From: Bacteroidales bacterium
GTDB taxonomy: Bacteria > Bacteroidota > Bacteroidia > Bacteroidales > P3
Reading direction: 5' to 3'
Assembly (NCBI GenBank): GCA_017479385.1
Contig: JAFVCE010000023.1
Location: forward strand, 1 to 48,653
DNA length: 48,653 bases
The notes beneath the pieces were generated by a model. That model was not told where the DNA came from, made no database searches, and was given only the letters and a program-made list of their open reading frames with translations. Positions 34,396-42,160 of this stretch are shown one piece after another. Each line of letters starts with the position of its first letter. The stretch's first letter is position 1. The position numbers and the translations under genes are program-made.

Positions 34396-34902
34396 TTATT
34401 TGTGGATTAACATTTTCAGTTTGTTTAAAAGTCGTGACATTCGTTTACGTGCGGTGCTTTCTGTGATGCCCTCGGATTGGGCTATAGTGTAGTATGAATC
34501 ATCGTTAAGAAAGTGGGTCAAAAGAATACGTTCTTTATTGTTCAATTGCTCTGTAAGTTCGTCAATGAGATTCCAGTCGTTGCGCGATTGGCTGTCGGCG
34601 AGATGTTCTATGCCGTAGAGATTGCGATTACATTGGAGCTCGTGGTGTTTGGGGTTGCGGAAGTAGTTTATGATAGCATGGTAAGAGATTTGGTATATCC
34701 ATGTTGACTCGGCACTATCGCCACGGAAACGGCCGAGGCCGTAACGGCTAAACTCTGCCCATATTGCCATAGCGCACTCATATTGTAGCTCGTTAAAATA
34801 GAATAAATTGCTACCACAGAATCTAAGACAGATACTGTTTATTGTTTGGTTGTTGCGCTTCAACAGGTTGCTGAATTCTATTTCTTGCTGTGCCGTAGGC
34901 AT
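34396..34902 (-). CDS. ECF-type RNA polymerase sigma factor
   Basis: 168-aa extracytoplasmic-function sigma factor. Region 2 spans about residues 12-80, with YECAMAIWAEFSRYG and then STWIYQISYHAIINYFR in the 2.3/2.4 part. Region 4 spans about 108-165, with the promoter-recognition helix-turn-helix SYYTIAQSEGITESTARKRMS. It heads a leftward operon with the membrane proteins, lipoprotein and CPBP protease. It probably directs polymerase to its own operon on an envelope signal. AT-rich relative to the backbone. Confidence 0.92.
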   Translation of the reverse strand: MPTAQQEIEFSNLLKRNNQTINSICLRFCGSNLFYFNELQYECAMAIWAEFSRYGLGRFRGDSAESTWIYQISYHAIINYFRNPKHHELQCNRNLYGIEHLADSQSRNDWNLIDELTEQLNNKERILLTHFLNDDSYYTIAQSEGITESTARKRMSRLLNKLKMLIHK

Positions 34903-35287
34903 GGGGTTTGGTTCTGCTAATTTGGTATATTATTATAACGTGATACCTTCCGTATTATTGCTTTGGTGGAATTGATGTTTATTTTATCAATACATTATAC
35001 TCGTTTCAATTTTTGGAACTTCTTTTGTTTTCATATTAGACGTAAAAATTATTGAATTGTGTGACAAAGGAGTGAAATTTCTTTAAAGATGTTTTGGATG
35101 GAGTTGGTTTTCACATTCCTTAATACTAGTGCGCCGACGTTTTTGAACACCACTTTTTTATAGCAGAAGACAATTTATTACTTTACTATGATTTTTTTGC
35201 TGAAACAAAAAAAACTTCGTACCATTTGTACAATGGTTTATACTTTAAAATAAATTATAAACCATTATATACTAAAACGTTAACGCA
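34903..35287. other. AT-rich divergent region before the nifJ-repeat array
   Basis: 385 bases without a gene. It must contain the sigma-operon promoter. Near the right end a perfect 11-bp inverted repeat AATGGTTTATA / TATAAACCATT (35232-35242, 35256-35266) lies just before nifJ-like copy 1. Confidence 0.5.
35232..35266. repeat. Inverted repeat upstream of nifJ-like copy 1
   Basis: AATGGTTTATA and TATAAACCATT separated by 13 AT-rich bases. May be an operator or an end structure of the array. Confidence 0.6.
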
Positions 35288-35476
35288 ATGGACGAAGTAA
35301 AAAAGTATATAACACGCGACGGTTGGTATACCTGCGAACACCATAGGATTAATTCCAGTGACGTGAGCAACTGCGCTGTGGCTCATGTGTCCTATAAGCT
35401 GTCGGCCGAGCCGATGACATATCATAGCGAGGTGTCCGCCATCTACTTCATTACCCCGAGCAGCCCAATAGCGTAG
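35272..35476 (+). pseudogene. nifJ 5'-end remnant, copy 1 (most diverged)
   Basis: Decayed copy of the first codons of pyruvate:ferredoxin oxidoreductase. Translated from 35288 it reads through NCAVAHVSYKL and AIYFITPSSPIA, matching [11 protein letters not shown] and [12 protein letters not shown] of the intact gene at 48190. A stop follows at 35474. Relative to intact nifJ it has two in-frame insertions: about 45 bp (WYTCEHHRINSSDVS) after codon 12, and 24 bp (LSAEPMTYH region) after AHVSYK. Copy 2 has both of these, so the two share an ancestor. Upstream of the ATG only a rough AAACGTTAACGCA survives of the palindromic leader. Confidence 0.8.
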
Positions 35477-35519
35477 TAAAAATCATAATTTGCCACTTTG
35501 CATTATAGAGACAAATAAT

Positions 35520-35591
35520 ATGGAGAAAGTTCAGATATTCCAAGACAAGAAGGTGTGCACACACAGTGAAGCGGAACACAAGAATTGCTGA
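35520..35591 (+). pseudogene. BRO-N family gene start, truncated
   Basis: 24-codon remnant beginning MEKVQIFQDKKV, which is how BRO-N phage-antirepressor-like proteins of Bacteroides commonly begin. It then runs into a stop. The 13 bases GACAAATAATATG at its start codon (35510-35522) recur at 46072-46084 next to nifJ-like copy 4. Confidence 0.5.
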
Positions 35592-35606
35592 TAAAAGATA
35601 ACCAAT

Positions 35607-35888
35607 ATGAACAACGCAAATACTTTAATACCATACTCCGAGGTAGAAAACAAGATTGCCGTCATCCGCAAGCAGCAGGTGATTGCCGATGCAGATGTGG
35701 CTGAACTGTATGGGGTGGAAACACGTGAAGTTAATCAGGCGGTACGTAACAACCGAGACAAGTTTCCTGACGACTATATGTTTGAACTAAATAAGAGTGA
35801 GTTACAGAGTTTGCGGTCAAAAATTTTGACCACAAAAGTGTCAGTCAAGAGCCGCTCGACCACCAAAGTATTTACCGAAAAGTGCTGA
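35607..35888 (+). pseudogene. ORF6N-domain protein, N-terminal half only
   Basis: 93-aa product with a clear ORF6N DNA-binding domain: YSEVENKIAVIRKQQVIADA, DVAELYGVETREVNQAVRNN, then KFPDDYMFELNKSEL. ORF6N proteins are phage-type DNA-binding proteins of 170-300 residues. Here the frame stops at VFTEKC, exactly where the family continues with a FTEKG/QG block, so the C-terminal half is missing. The actin-like gene starts 12 bases later. A C-terminal ORF6N-type remnant is found 6 kb downstream (41874-42140). It may be the other half of the same or a related gene. Confidence 0.7.
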
Positions 35889-35900
35889 AACAGAACAATT

Positions 35901-37952
35901 ATGATAAACTTTTTGAAAAAACATTATTGGAGCATTGATGTAGGGTCGTCAAGAACAAGGATTTGCTGTGATGGCTCAATCGTGTTAGACGAACCATCGG
36001 TCGTACTTACTGACAAGGATGGTTATTTTATCAGTGCAGGAGAAGAGGCAGCCAGAGAGGACGCCCCAAGCAGTTGGAAACTTATTCGTCCTATTCGTTA
36101 TGGACAGATTGCGGATTTCTACCATGCTGAAGAAATGCTTCAATATCTTTTAGAGAAATGTGGTAAGAGAAAGATTAGCACACTTTATTGCGCATATTCT
36201 AACGCATGTACGGAGAGTTTGGAGTATGAAAAAAGGGCATGGAAGGAGACTATGGAATCACAGATATGTCGTAGGGCTATAATCGTTGACTCAGGATTGG
36301 CGGCAATGACTCAACTTGATTTGCATAATAAGGAAAATGAATGCAATATCATCGTTGACATAGGCTCCGATACCACCAAATGTACAATCATAGAAAATGG
36401 GAAAGTCATTTCTCCAAAACAAATTATTCGTATTGGTGGGAATGATTTCGACGCAGCAACGACAATTGCTGTGGGAAAAGAGCGAGGAGTAATAATTAGT
36501 AACAGTTATGCCAAGAATGTTAAAGAAAGTTTCGAAACCAACGACGTTTGTAACGGTATTTTGGGGTTGCATATTGCAACAAAGGAATTTGTTCGGTTAG
36601 ATATCCCATATTCTATGATAATGCCATACTACGATGAGATAATTGGCAAAATCATCAGTTACATAGAGGAGCAGGTAAAGGAATCAAAAATAGAAACTCC
36701 GTCAGTAAAGACAATATATCTGATAGGTGGAACTTCTCTTACCAAAGGCTTAAGAGAGGCAGTGGAACAACATACAGGAATCAAGACTATGATTGCACCA
36801 AACCCAGAAAATGTTGTTGTTCTCGGATTAGATAAAATGCAGAGAAGTAGTTTCAAACAGTACGATGTGGCCCGCACAGGCTGCGGTATGGCCGGCTTCA
36901 AGGACAGCGAAATAGCCCCACTGTTCAAGGAGGCCGTGGACATTGAAAATATATGCCTGCCGAAGTCGTTCGAGGAAGAAATTGAGAGTGTCGGCACGCC
37001 TGATGTTCCTCGAGAACTGCTTACGATGATGTACGGCCAGGTTAGAACCTTGATTGACTTATTGACGGAACTGAATAAGCAGGAACCCATTCGCGACAGC
37101 GACGATGCTATTAAGCGTCTTGAGGAACTAATAGAGCGTAATGTTCGTTATGGTGACGAATTTGCATTCATGGCACTCAGAACAGTATGGTGTTTGATGA
37201 ACAGATACGAACAGGATGGAAAGAAGGTTGACATTGAACAGATGGAGAAAGATATGCTGTCGTTCCATAATTTTCGGATGACTGATTTTTCAAGTATCTT
37301 CTACAACTATTCTGTTCGCAAGACGATAAAGTATATTCAATTCCTTAACGAGTTTAGGAAGTACACCAACTACGAGACGATTTGTGATGACTTGCAAACG
37401 ATACCAGTCAGTGCTTGCAGCAGTAATGACCCTGAATATTACTACAGTTTCAATCAGTACACTATCTGGGACATTGATCGAATTTTGTCCCGTGAGTGGA
37501 GTAATGTAACCAAGGATGGCCGATTGGACAATGAGCTTTTAGAACAAGTGGTTTTCGGCCGATTCTATAAAATGGTTGCAGAACACGGACTGAGAGAAAC
37601 CATACGACTTGCGTATGATGATGTTGGATGTCGTTCAAATATCAAGGTACCAAAGCGTCAAGAAGAGATTATTTGGGGGCCAGCGTATTACATTGATGGG
37701 AAACATATTGAAAAAGGATGCTCCGATTTTAGGCATGGGGAATGGACAGACACCAGTTTTGAAATGGATTTTGCCCACGAGATACTTGAACGGGACGAGA
37801 ATTATGTCCGTATAGAATCCAGTATTCAAGGCGAACTATATCTCCCAAGACTCGATTATTCATTGCCTGTATATTCACGAGATATGGGCAAGATGTATTT
37901 TGATAACCAGGAAGAAAAGGTTAAGTTCATCGAAGCACACAAGCCCAAGTAA
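35901..37952 (+). CDS. Actin-like (MreB/Hsp70-fold) protein fused to unknown C-terminal region
   Basis: 683-aa protein. Residues 1-312 have an actin-type ATPase fold: phosphate-1 IDVGSSRTR (12-20) followed by IVLDEPSVV as in MreB, phosphate-2 VDIGSDTTK (152-160), IGGNDFD (178-184) and the adenosine motif LIGGTSLTKG (274-283). At residue 321 the sequence changes to YDVARTGCGMAGFKDSEIAP-LF, a motif I associate with the end of a macrodomain-like phage-related family, then about 320 residues of unknown helical sequence. DNA at the join turns visibly GC-richer, which suggests a gene fusion. The radical-SAM gene starts 3 bases after the stop, so these form one operon. Function unknown. Confidence 0.7.
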   Translation: MINFLKKHYWSIDVGSSRTRICCDGSIVLDEPSVVLTDKDGYFISAGEEAAREDAPSSWKLIRPIRYGQIADFYHAEEMLQYLLEKCGKRKISTLYCAYSNACTESLEYEKRAWKETMESQICRRAIIVDSGLAAMTQLDLHNKENECNIIVDIGSDTTKCTIIENGKVISPKQIIRIGGNDFDAATTIAVGKERGVIISNSYAKNVKESFETNDVCNGILGLHIATKEFVRLDIPYSMIMPYYDEIIGKIISYIEEQVKESKIETPSVKTIYLIGGTSLTKGLREAVEQHTGIKTMIAPNPENVVVLGLDKMQRSSFKQYDVARTGCGMAGFKDSEIAPLFKEAVDIENICLPKSFEEEIESVGTPDVPRELLTMMYGQVRTLIDLLTELNKQEPIRDSDDAIKRLEELIERNVRYGDEFAFMALRTVWCLMNRYEQDGKKVDIEQMEKDMLSFHNFRMTDFSSIFYNYSVRKTIKYIQFLNEFRKYTNYETICDDLQTIPVSACSSNDPEYYYSFNQYTIWDIDRILSREWSNVTKDGRLDNELLEQVVFGRFYKMVAEHGLRETIRLAYDDVGCRSNIKVPKRQEEIIWGPAYYIDGKHIEKGCSDFRHGEWTDTSFEMDFAHEILERDENYVRIESSIQGELYLPRLDYSLPVYSRDMGKMYFDNQEEKVKFIEAHKPK

Positions 37953-37955
37953 ACA

Positions 37956-38840
37956 ATGCAGATTGACTTCAAGGGGAAATCCATATCGGTAAAAGACTTC
38001 GACTGCAAGTTTGGAACGTTGCCGGTGCAGCGCATTGCTCCATTTGTGAACATATTTGTGAAGGTGACAAATGGGTGCAACGCTGGGTGCTTGTTCTGTA
38101 GCAATGCAGGTTCACCCACTCCTGGCACCTCTTTCAACGTTCAAAAATTGGTGGACATTGTCGATGCCTTGAAGCAGGCTGGCATAAGGGTAAACAGAAT
38201 CAACATCACCGGCGGAGAACCTTCGGTCGTTTCGCCTCTGGTATGCAGGATACTTTCTGCCATTGAGGAGAACGGCTTTGACAACATTCATCTTCACCTG
38301 AACACCAATGGTCTGCTTCCACAGTCGCAAGAACTGATGCGACATCCACGATGGGACAGTATATCAATGTCGTTGCACCACTACGACTTAGCTAAATTGT
38401 CAGACCTGTACGGTTGCCCGATACCAAACAATGCCTTTGCCTTTGATGGCATCAATCTGCAAAAGGTGAACTCCAGCTGCAACCTGATCAAAGGCTACAT
38501 CGACAATGCGGAGGAAGCGCACCGGATGCTCGACTTCAATCTCGAACTCGGCATCCCACGTATAGGTTTTGTGGCCTTGATGAAAGTGAACGACTATTGC
38601 CGTGAACACTTTGTTGATTTGGAAGAGATACATCTGGATAGCATTCCGCATGTATATTTCACAAAATCGATGAACAGAGGCCTCGATTGCAAGTGCAGCA
38701 ACTACTTGTATAACCGCGACCTAAAAATTCTTGAAATCTATATGCGCAACTACGCCAACCCAAACTATTGCGAGTCGTCCCTTGTCTACGATGGTGAATA
38801 TCTGCGACAGGGATTTCAACGGGACAACATCATCTGTTAG
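37956..38840 (+). CDS. Radical SAM protein
   Basis: 294-aa radical-SAM enzyme. The [4Fe-4S] motif is CNAGCLFC (C41, C45, C48), the SAM-contact ITGGEPS block is near residue 88, and HLHLNTNGLL follows. Additional cysteines near the C-terminus (CKCSN, NYCESS, IIC) may hold an auxiliary cluster. The substrate is unknown. It begins 3 bases after the actin-like gene and ends 4 bases before the second radical-SAM gene, so the three are translated as a unit. Composition is between the AT-rich accessory genes and the backbone. Confidence 0.85.
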   Translation: MQIDFKGKSISVKDFDCKFGTLPVQRIAPFVNIFVKVTNGCNAGCLFCSNAGSPTPGTSFNVQKLVDIVDALKQAGIRVNRINITGGEPSVVSPLVCRILSAIEENGFDNIHLHLNTNGLLPQSQELMRHPRWDSISMSLHHYDLAKLSDLYGCPIPNNAFAFDGINLQKVNSSCNLIKGYIDNAEEAHRMLDFNLELGIPRIGFVALMKVNDYCREHFVDLEEIHLDSIPHVYFTKSMNRGLDCKCSNYLYNRDLKILEIYMRNYANPNYCESSLVYDGEYLRQGFQRDNIIC

Positions 38841-38844
38841 CAGC

Positions 38845-40110
38845 ATGACAATAGCCGAACTATACCAATCAAGGAAAGACGACCCACGTTGGAACACCTC
38901 TTATCCGCTCAACCCATCCGACTGGGAAAGCTATCGTGTGCCTGCCCCGCTCTCCTTCGAGAATGAGCAACGCCTGTCGTTCTACATACACATACCCTTC
39001 TGCAAACAGCTTTGTTCGTTCTGTGAATATACGCGGATGCTCTGCCCCGATGAGCGCACACAGAGGGCATACTTGATAGCCATTGCCAGTGATATAGATA
39101 TGTTCAAACAACAACATCAAGGGTTTACATTGCTCGGCTTCGACATTGGTGGTGGCACGCCGACAGCACTCTCGGAGAGCAATTTCTCGCTATTGTTGCA
39201 AATATATCAATCGGCACTTTACGGTCTGATACTCGATGATGCATACGAACCAAGCATAGAGGCTACTTTCAACACCCTGTCTGAACAAAAGTTAGCGGCA
39301 ATGTCCAACGCCGGGCTCCACCGCTTGTCTTTGGGTGTGCAATCCTCATGCAGCTCCGTCCTGCGCCAACACCAAAGAGGACACTCCGATGAACCCACAA
39401 TGGCTGCATGGCTGAAAAAAGCGTGGGATAATGGCATACGGAAAGTGAACCTCGATTTCATGTACGGCCTCGACGGACAGAATCGAACAACCATCCGCCA
39501 AGACATTGACCTGATTAGCCGCCTCCGACCACAGCAGGTAACACTCTATGAATTGAGACCCAACATGATTTCGACGACGCAGAACTTCAGTAAAGAAGCG
39601 TTGTTTGACCAATACGAGCAGTACTATGATGGGCTTATTGCTATGGGGTACAAAGCGCGGTTCGGGCAGAACACATTTTCTGTGGATCCTACGGATGAAG
39701 GTGTCTCATCCTACCTGCGCGAGCGTATGCTCAACGGTGCAGCATACAAAGGATTTGGCATGTCAGCCCAAAGCATGAACTCTTCTGGCGTGGCCTACAA
39801 CTGGGGAAAGCTTGCATCCGCACCACAAGAAATGCTCCGTGCCGATGGCTATCCCGAACAATTCACATACCATTTGCCACCAGCAGAACTGGCTGCGAAA
39901 TACATGGCCATCTCCGCATACAATGGCTCTTTCTCCATCGATAGGCTGAAAAGCCTTGCGGTCGACGAAACACTTATGAACGAGATACTCGACTTTGCCA
40001 TAGACGAAGGACTTCTGTGCAGGGGAAGCATTGATAGGATTTTTGTAACCAGAAAAGGCTTCAAACATTATGGAGCGTTGTTTTCGTCGGCATCGGCATC
40101 TCGCATTTAA
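38845..40110 (+). CDS. HemN/HemW-like radical SAM protein
   Basis: 421-aa member of the coproporphyrinogen-III-oxidase-like radical-SAM family. YIHIPFCKQLCSFC gives the CX3CX2C motif (C53, C57, C60), DIGGGTPTALSESNF the glycine-rich SAM-binding block, and LHRLSLGVQS the LxLGxQS motif of HemN/HemW. A fourth cysteine right after the triad, present in true HemN, is replaced (CEYTR), so haem synthesis is not certain; HemW-like haem chaperones and methyltransferases share this form. ATG 38845 is used because an earlier in-frame start overlaps the previous gene by 110 bases. Last gene of the three-gene cassette. Confidence 0.85.
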   Translation: MTIAELYQSRKDDPRWNTSYPLNPSDWESYRVPAPLSFENEQRLSFYIHIPFCKQLCSFCEYTRMLCPDERTQRAYLIAIASDIDMFKQQHQGFTLLGFDIGGGTPTALSESNFSLLLQIYQSALYGLILDDAYEPSIEATFNTLSEQKLAAMSNAGLHRLSLGVQSSCSSVLRQHQRGHSDEPTMAAWLKKAWDNGIRKVNLDFMYGLDGQNRTTIRQDIDLISRLRPQQVTLYELRPNMISTTQNFSKEALFDQYEQYYDGLIAMGYKARFGQNTFSVDPTDEGVSSYLRERMLNGAAYKGFGMSAQSMNSSGVAYNWGKLASAPQEMLRADGYPEQFTYHLPPAELAAKYMAISAYNGSFSIDRLKSLAVDETLMNEILDFAIDEGLLCRGSIDRIFVTRKGFKHYGALFSSASASRI

Positions 40111-40146
40111 TAGATATATTTTGTAAATATGCGGCTAAATTTTCGT

Positions 40147-40154
40147 ATCTTTGC
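40147..40154 (+). promoter_or_regulatory. -7 box upstream of nifJ-like copy 2 (probable ancestral nifJ promoter)
   Basis: TATCTTTG, 62 bases before the copy 2 ATG. Copies 3, 4 and 5 have no such box upstream, so this may be what remains of the original nifJ promoter. Confidence 0.5.
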
Positions 40155-40189
40155 AGTTTCATACACAAGAATAACCGAATGATAAAATA

Positions 40190-41250
40190 TTAATCCTTAA
40201 ACGTTTAAGCAATTATGGCAAAATATGAAGAAGCCTGTGGCTTTCGATAACATCCCATCAGGGTGGTGAGAGGAAGCGAAGTCAAGTGGAGAATAGGTAG
40301 TTTATGACTCGTAACGGTTGGTATGCCTGCGAACACCATAGGATTAATTTCATTGTCGTGAGCAACTGCGCTGCGGCCCATGTGGCATATATGTTGTCGG
40401 CTGAGCCGACGACATACCACAGCGAGGTGGCCGCCATCTATCCCATCACCCCAAGCGGCCCACAATGGCTGAGTATATCAACGAGTGGGTCGCCCCAGGG
40501 CGCAAGAACTTCTGCGGCGAGACCGTGAAGGTCGTACGGGGCCGGTGCTGCCAGTGCCGCGCACGGTTCGTTGCAGGCTGGTGCGCTGACCACCACCTAC
40601 ACTGCCTCGCAGGGCTTGCTGCTGATTTCAGAATATCGAGCTTGGGATATGTCCGCTGGTGGACCAGAAAGCCCTGAAAGCCTTCCGCGAGAACGCCCTC
40701 AACCCCGAGCATATCGTTACGCGCGGCACGACACAGAACAGCGACGTATACTTCCAGACCCGCGAGCTACAGAACCGATACTACGATGCTCTGCCCGACA
40801 TAGTGGCTCACTACATGGCCGAGATAAGCACCTTAACAGGTCGCAAGTACGCCCCCTTCACCTACTACGGCGCACAGGATGCCGAGAACGTCATCGTGGC
40901 TATGGGCTCGGTTACCGGGACCATCAAAACCGTGGTGGACTACCTTACCCCCCAAGGCAGGAAGATGGGCGTCGTCACCGTGCACCTCTATCGCCCCCTT
41001 CAGCGTGAAGCACCTGATGGCTGTGAGGCCCAAGAGCGCGAAGAACATCTGCGTGCTTGACCGCACCAAAGAGCACAGTGCCAACGGCGACCCGCTGTAT
41101 ATGGACGTTGTCGAGGTCTTCAGGGATTGTCCCTACAAGCCCAACATCCTCGGCGGTCGCTACGGCCTGTCGAGCAAAGCCACCACCCCTGCACAGATTA
41201 TCTCCATCTTCAACAACAGAGGGCTGGTAGGTTGCGTATTAGCAGCATAA
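40190..41250 (+). pseudogene. nifJ pseudogene, copy 2 (long, decayed)
   Basis: Starts at the shared repeat boundary, with palindrome CTTAAACGTTTAAG at 40197-40210 and ATG at 40216. About 75 bases of unrelated DNA break the frame after MAK. It then resembles nifJ through [10 protein letters not shown] with the same 45-bp and 24-bp insertions as copy 1, through AEYINEWV and [15 protein letters not shown] deletion then skips more than 100 codons. It resumes at DQKALKAFRENALNPEH, continues through LTGRKYAPFTYYGA and VTVHLYRP, shifts frame near 41000, and ends at TPAQIISIFNN and a stop at 41248. In all it covers about the first 415 of roughly 1180 codons. Several indels make it non-functional. Confidence 0.85.
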
Positions 41251-41272
41251 AGCACTTTTTTTGAAAGATTTT

Positions 41273-41303
41273 TTTGCCATAAAAATAAATATTTGTATCT
41301 TTG
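41273..41303 (+). promoter_or_regulatory. Promoter of cassette B lipoprotein gene
   Basis: TTTG (41273-41276), 19 bases, TATCTTTG (41296-41303), 59 bases before ATG 41362; exact consensus spacing. Confidence 0.75.
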
Positions 41304-41361
41304 CAGTCGATTTAGGAAAAATAGAGTAACAAAAAAGTAGTTGATAATAAAAAAACAGGAT

Positions 41362-41718
41362 ATGAAAATGAATAGCAAACGATTTATAACATCAATGATT
41401 TCGTTAGTGATATTGTTGGTGATAGCAGGGTGCAATAAAGAGTACGATGATGTGTTTTTAGATAATATGTTGTGTGATGCAAATGGTTATGCTATCACAT
41501 TAGATGTCAACAAATCGAATAAGACTTTCAATGTAAAAGTATTGAATCCAACTCAATATGAATTTGTTTTTGAAGATGATGACAATTGTGCATATACATA
41601 TAAAGGCAATAATATTATTACTATCTTACCTTATGGTGACTTTTTATACCAAGTAATAGACGATACATTAATGTTGGAGTATATAGAAGAATGTGCGGAT
41701 TACTTATATTTTTGTTAA
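41362..41718 (+). CDS. Small lipoprotein, unknown function
   Basis: 118-aa lipoprotein: basic start, hydrophobic core and lipobox VIAGC near residue 23, then about 95 acidic residues with many Asp and Tyr (FEDDDNCAYTYKG). No family recognised. ATG 41362 follows a GGA-rich stretch; ATG 41368 is an alternative. It is very AT-rich, like the rest of the accessory genes and unlike the backbone, which suggests transfer. It has its own canonical promoter. The following frame starts 21 bases later with another signal peptide. Confidence 0.7.
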   Translation: MKMNSKRFITSMISLVILLVIAGCNKEYDDVFLDNMLCDANGYAITLDVNKSNKTFNVKVLNPTQYEFVFEDDDNCAYTYKGNNIITILPYGDFLYQVIDDTLMLEYIEECADYLYFC

Positions 41719-41739
41719 GAATTACAAATTTATAAAGAT

Positions 41740-42140
41740 ATGAAAAGAATTATTTTCATCATAGGTCTTATTGTTGGATTCAGTGTAAGTGCACAGAACC
41801 CATTTTTTTACTTTGATGAAAATAAAAGTCAACTTATCCCTTTGGAGATTTGGCACTCGCGAGTGCCAAATCTTATACAGATTAACATCAATATAATGCG
41901 GGAATTTGTGGCTATTCGCCATGCAATAAGTGATTGGCAGGGTGTCAACCTAAAAGTAGAACAACTGTCACACAGGGTCGACAACCTCAATGCTCGTGTG
42001 GATGGAATTCTCCACGAACAAAACGAAAATAATGTGGAGATGGACGTGCAAATAGATGCCATCACAACGATCTCGACCAACTGCGCGAGAAACCATCCAA
42101 ACCGAGGAAGAATATCGGGTATAAACAAAACAAAGAATGA
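41740..42140 (+). pseudogene. Chimeric remnant: signal-peptide gene start joined to ORF6N-type C-terminus
   Basis: The first 35 codons encode a normal Sec signal peptide (MKRIIFIIGLIVGFSVSAQ) and the start of a secreted protein. At 41846-41873 a perfect 28-bp palindrome interrupts it. After that the product reads INIMREFVAIRHAI, then LSHRVDNLNARVDGILHEQN, which is the coiled-coil C-terminus of ORF6N-type phage proteins. A one-base shift near 42068 breaks the frame. In the shifted frame the expected ending LDQLREKPSKPRKNIGYK continues to a stop at 42138. The unshifted frame runs to 42186 and overlaps the next gene. Two broken genes joined, not a functional protein. Confidence 0.7.
41846..41873. 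repeat. Perfect 28-bp palindrome at a gene junction
   Basis: Centre TTTGGCACTCGCGAGTGCCA, symmetric to 28 bp. It lies exactly between the secreted-protein fragment and the ORF6N-type fragment. Confidence 0.9.
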
Positions 42141-42160
42141 TCGAGGTAAAAAGAACATAA

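Noticed and set aside
35272-41250. A single tandem duplication of nifJ as the full explanation
   Set aside because: One duplication cannot give five copies of different length, separated by unrelated genes, with a common left boundary and shared insertions in only some copies.
41846-41873. Heat-shock CIRCE element
   Set aside because: The half-sites GCACTC and GAGTGC resemble CIRCE, but the spacer is 2 bases instead of 9 and no chaperone gene follows.
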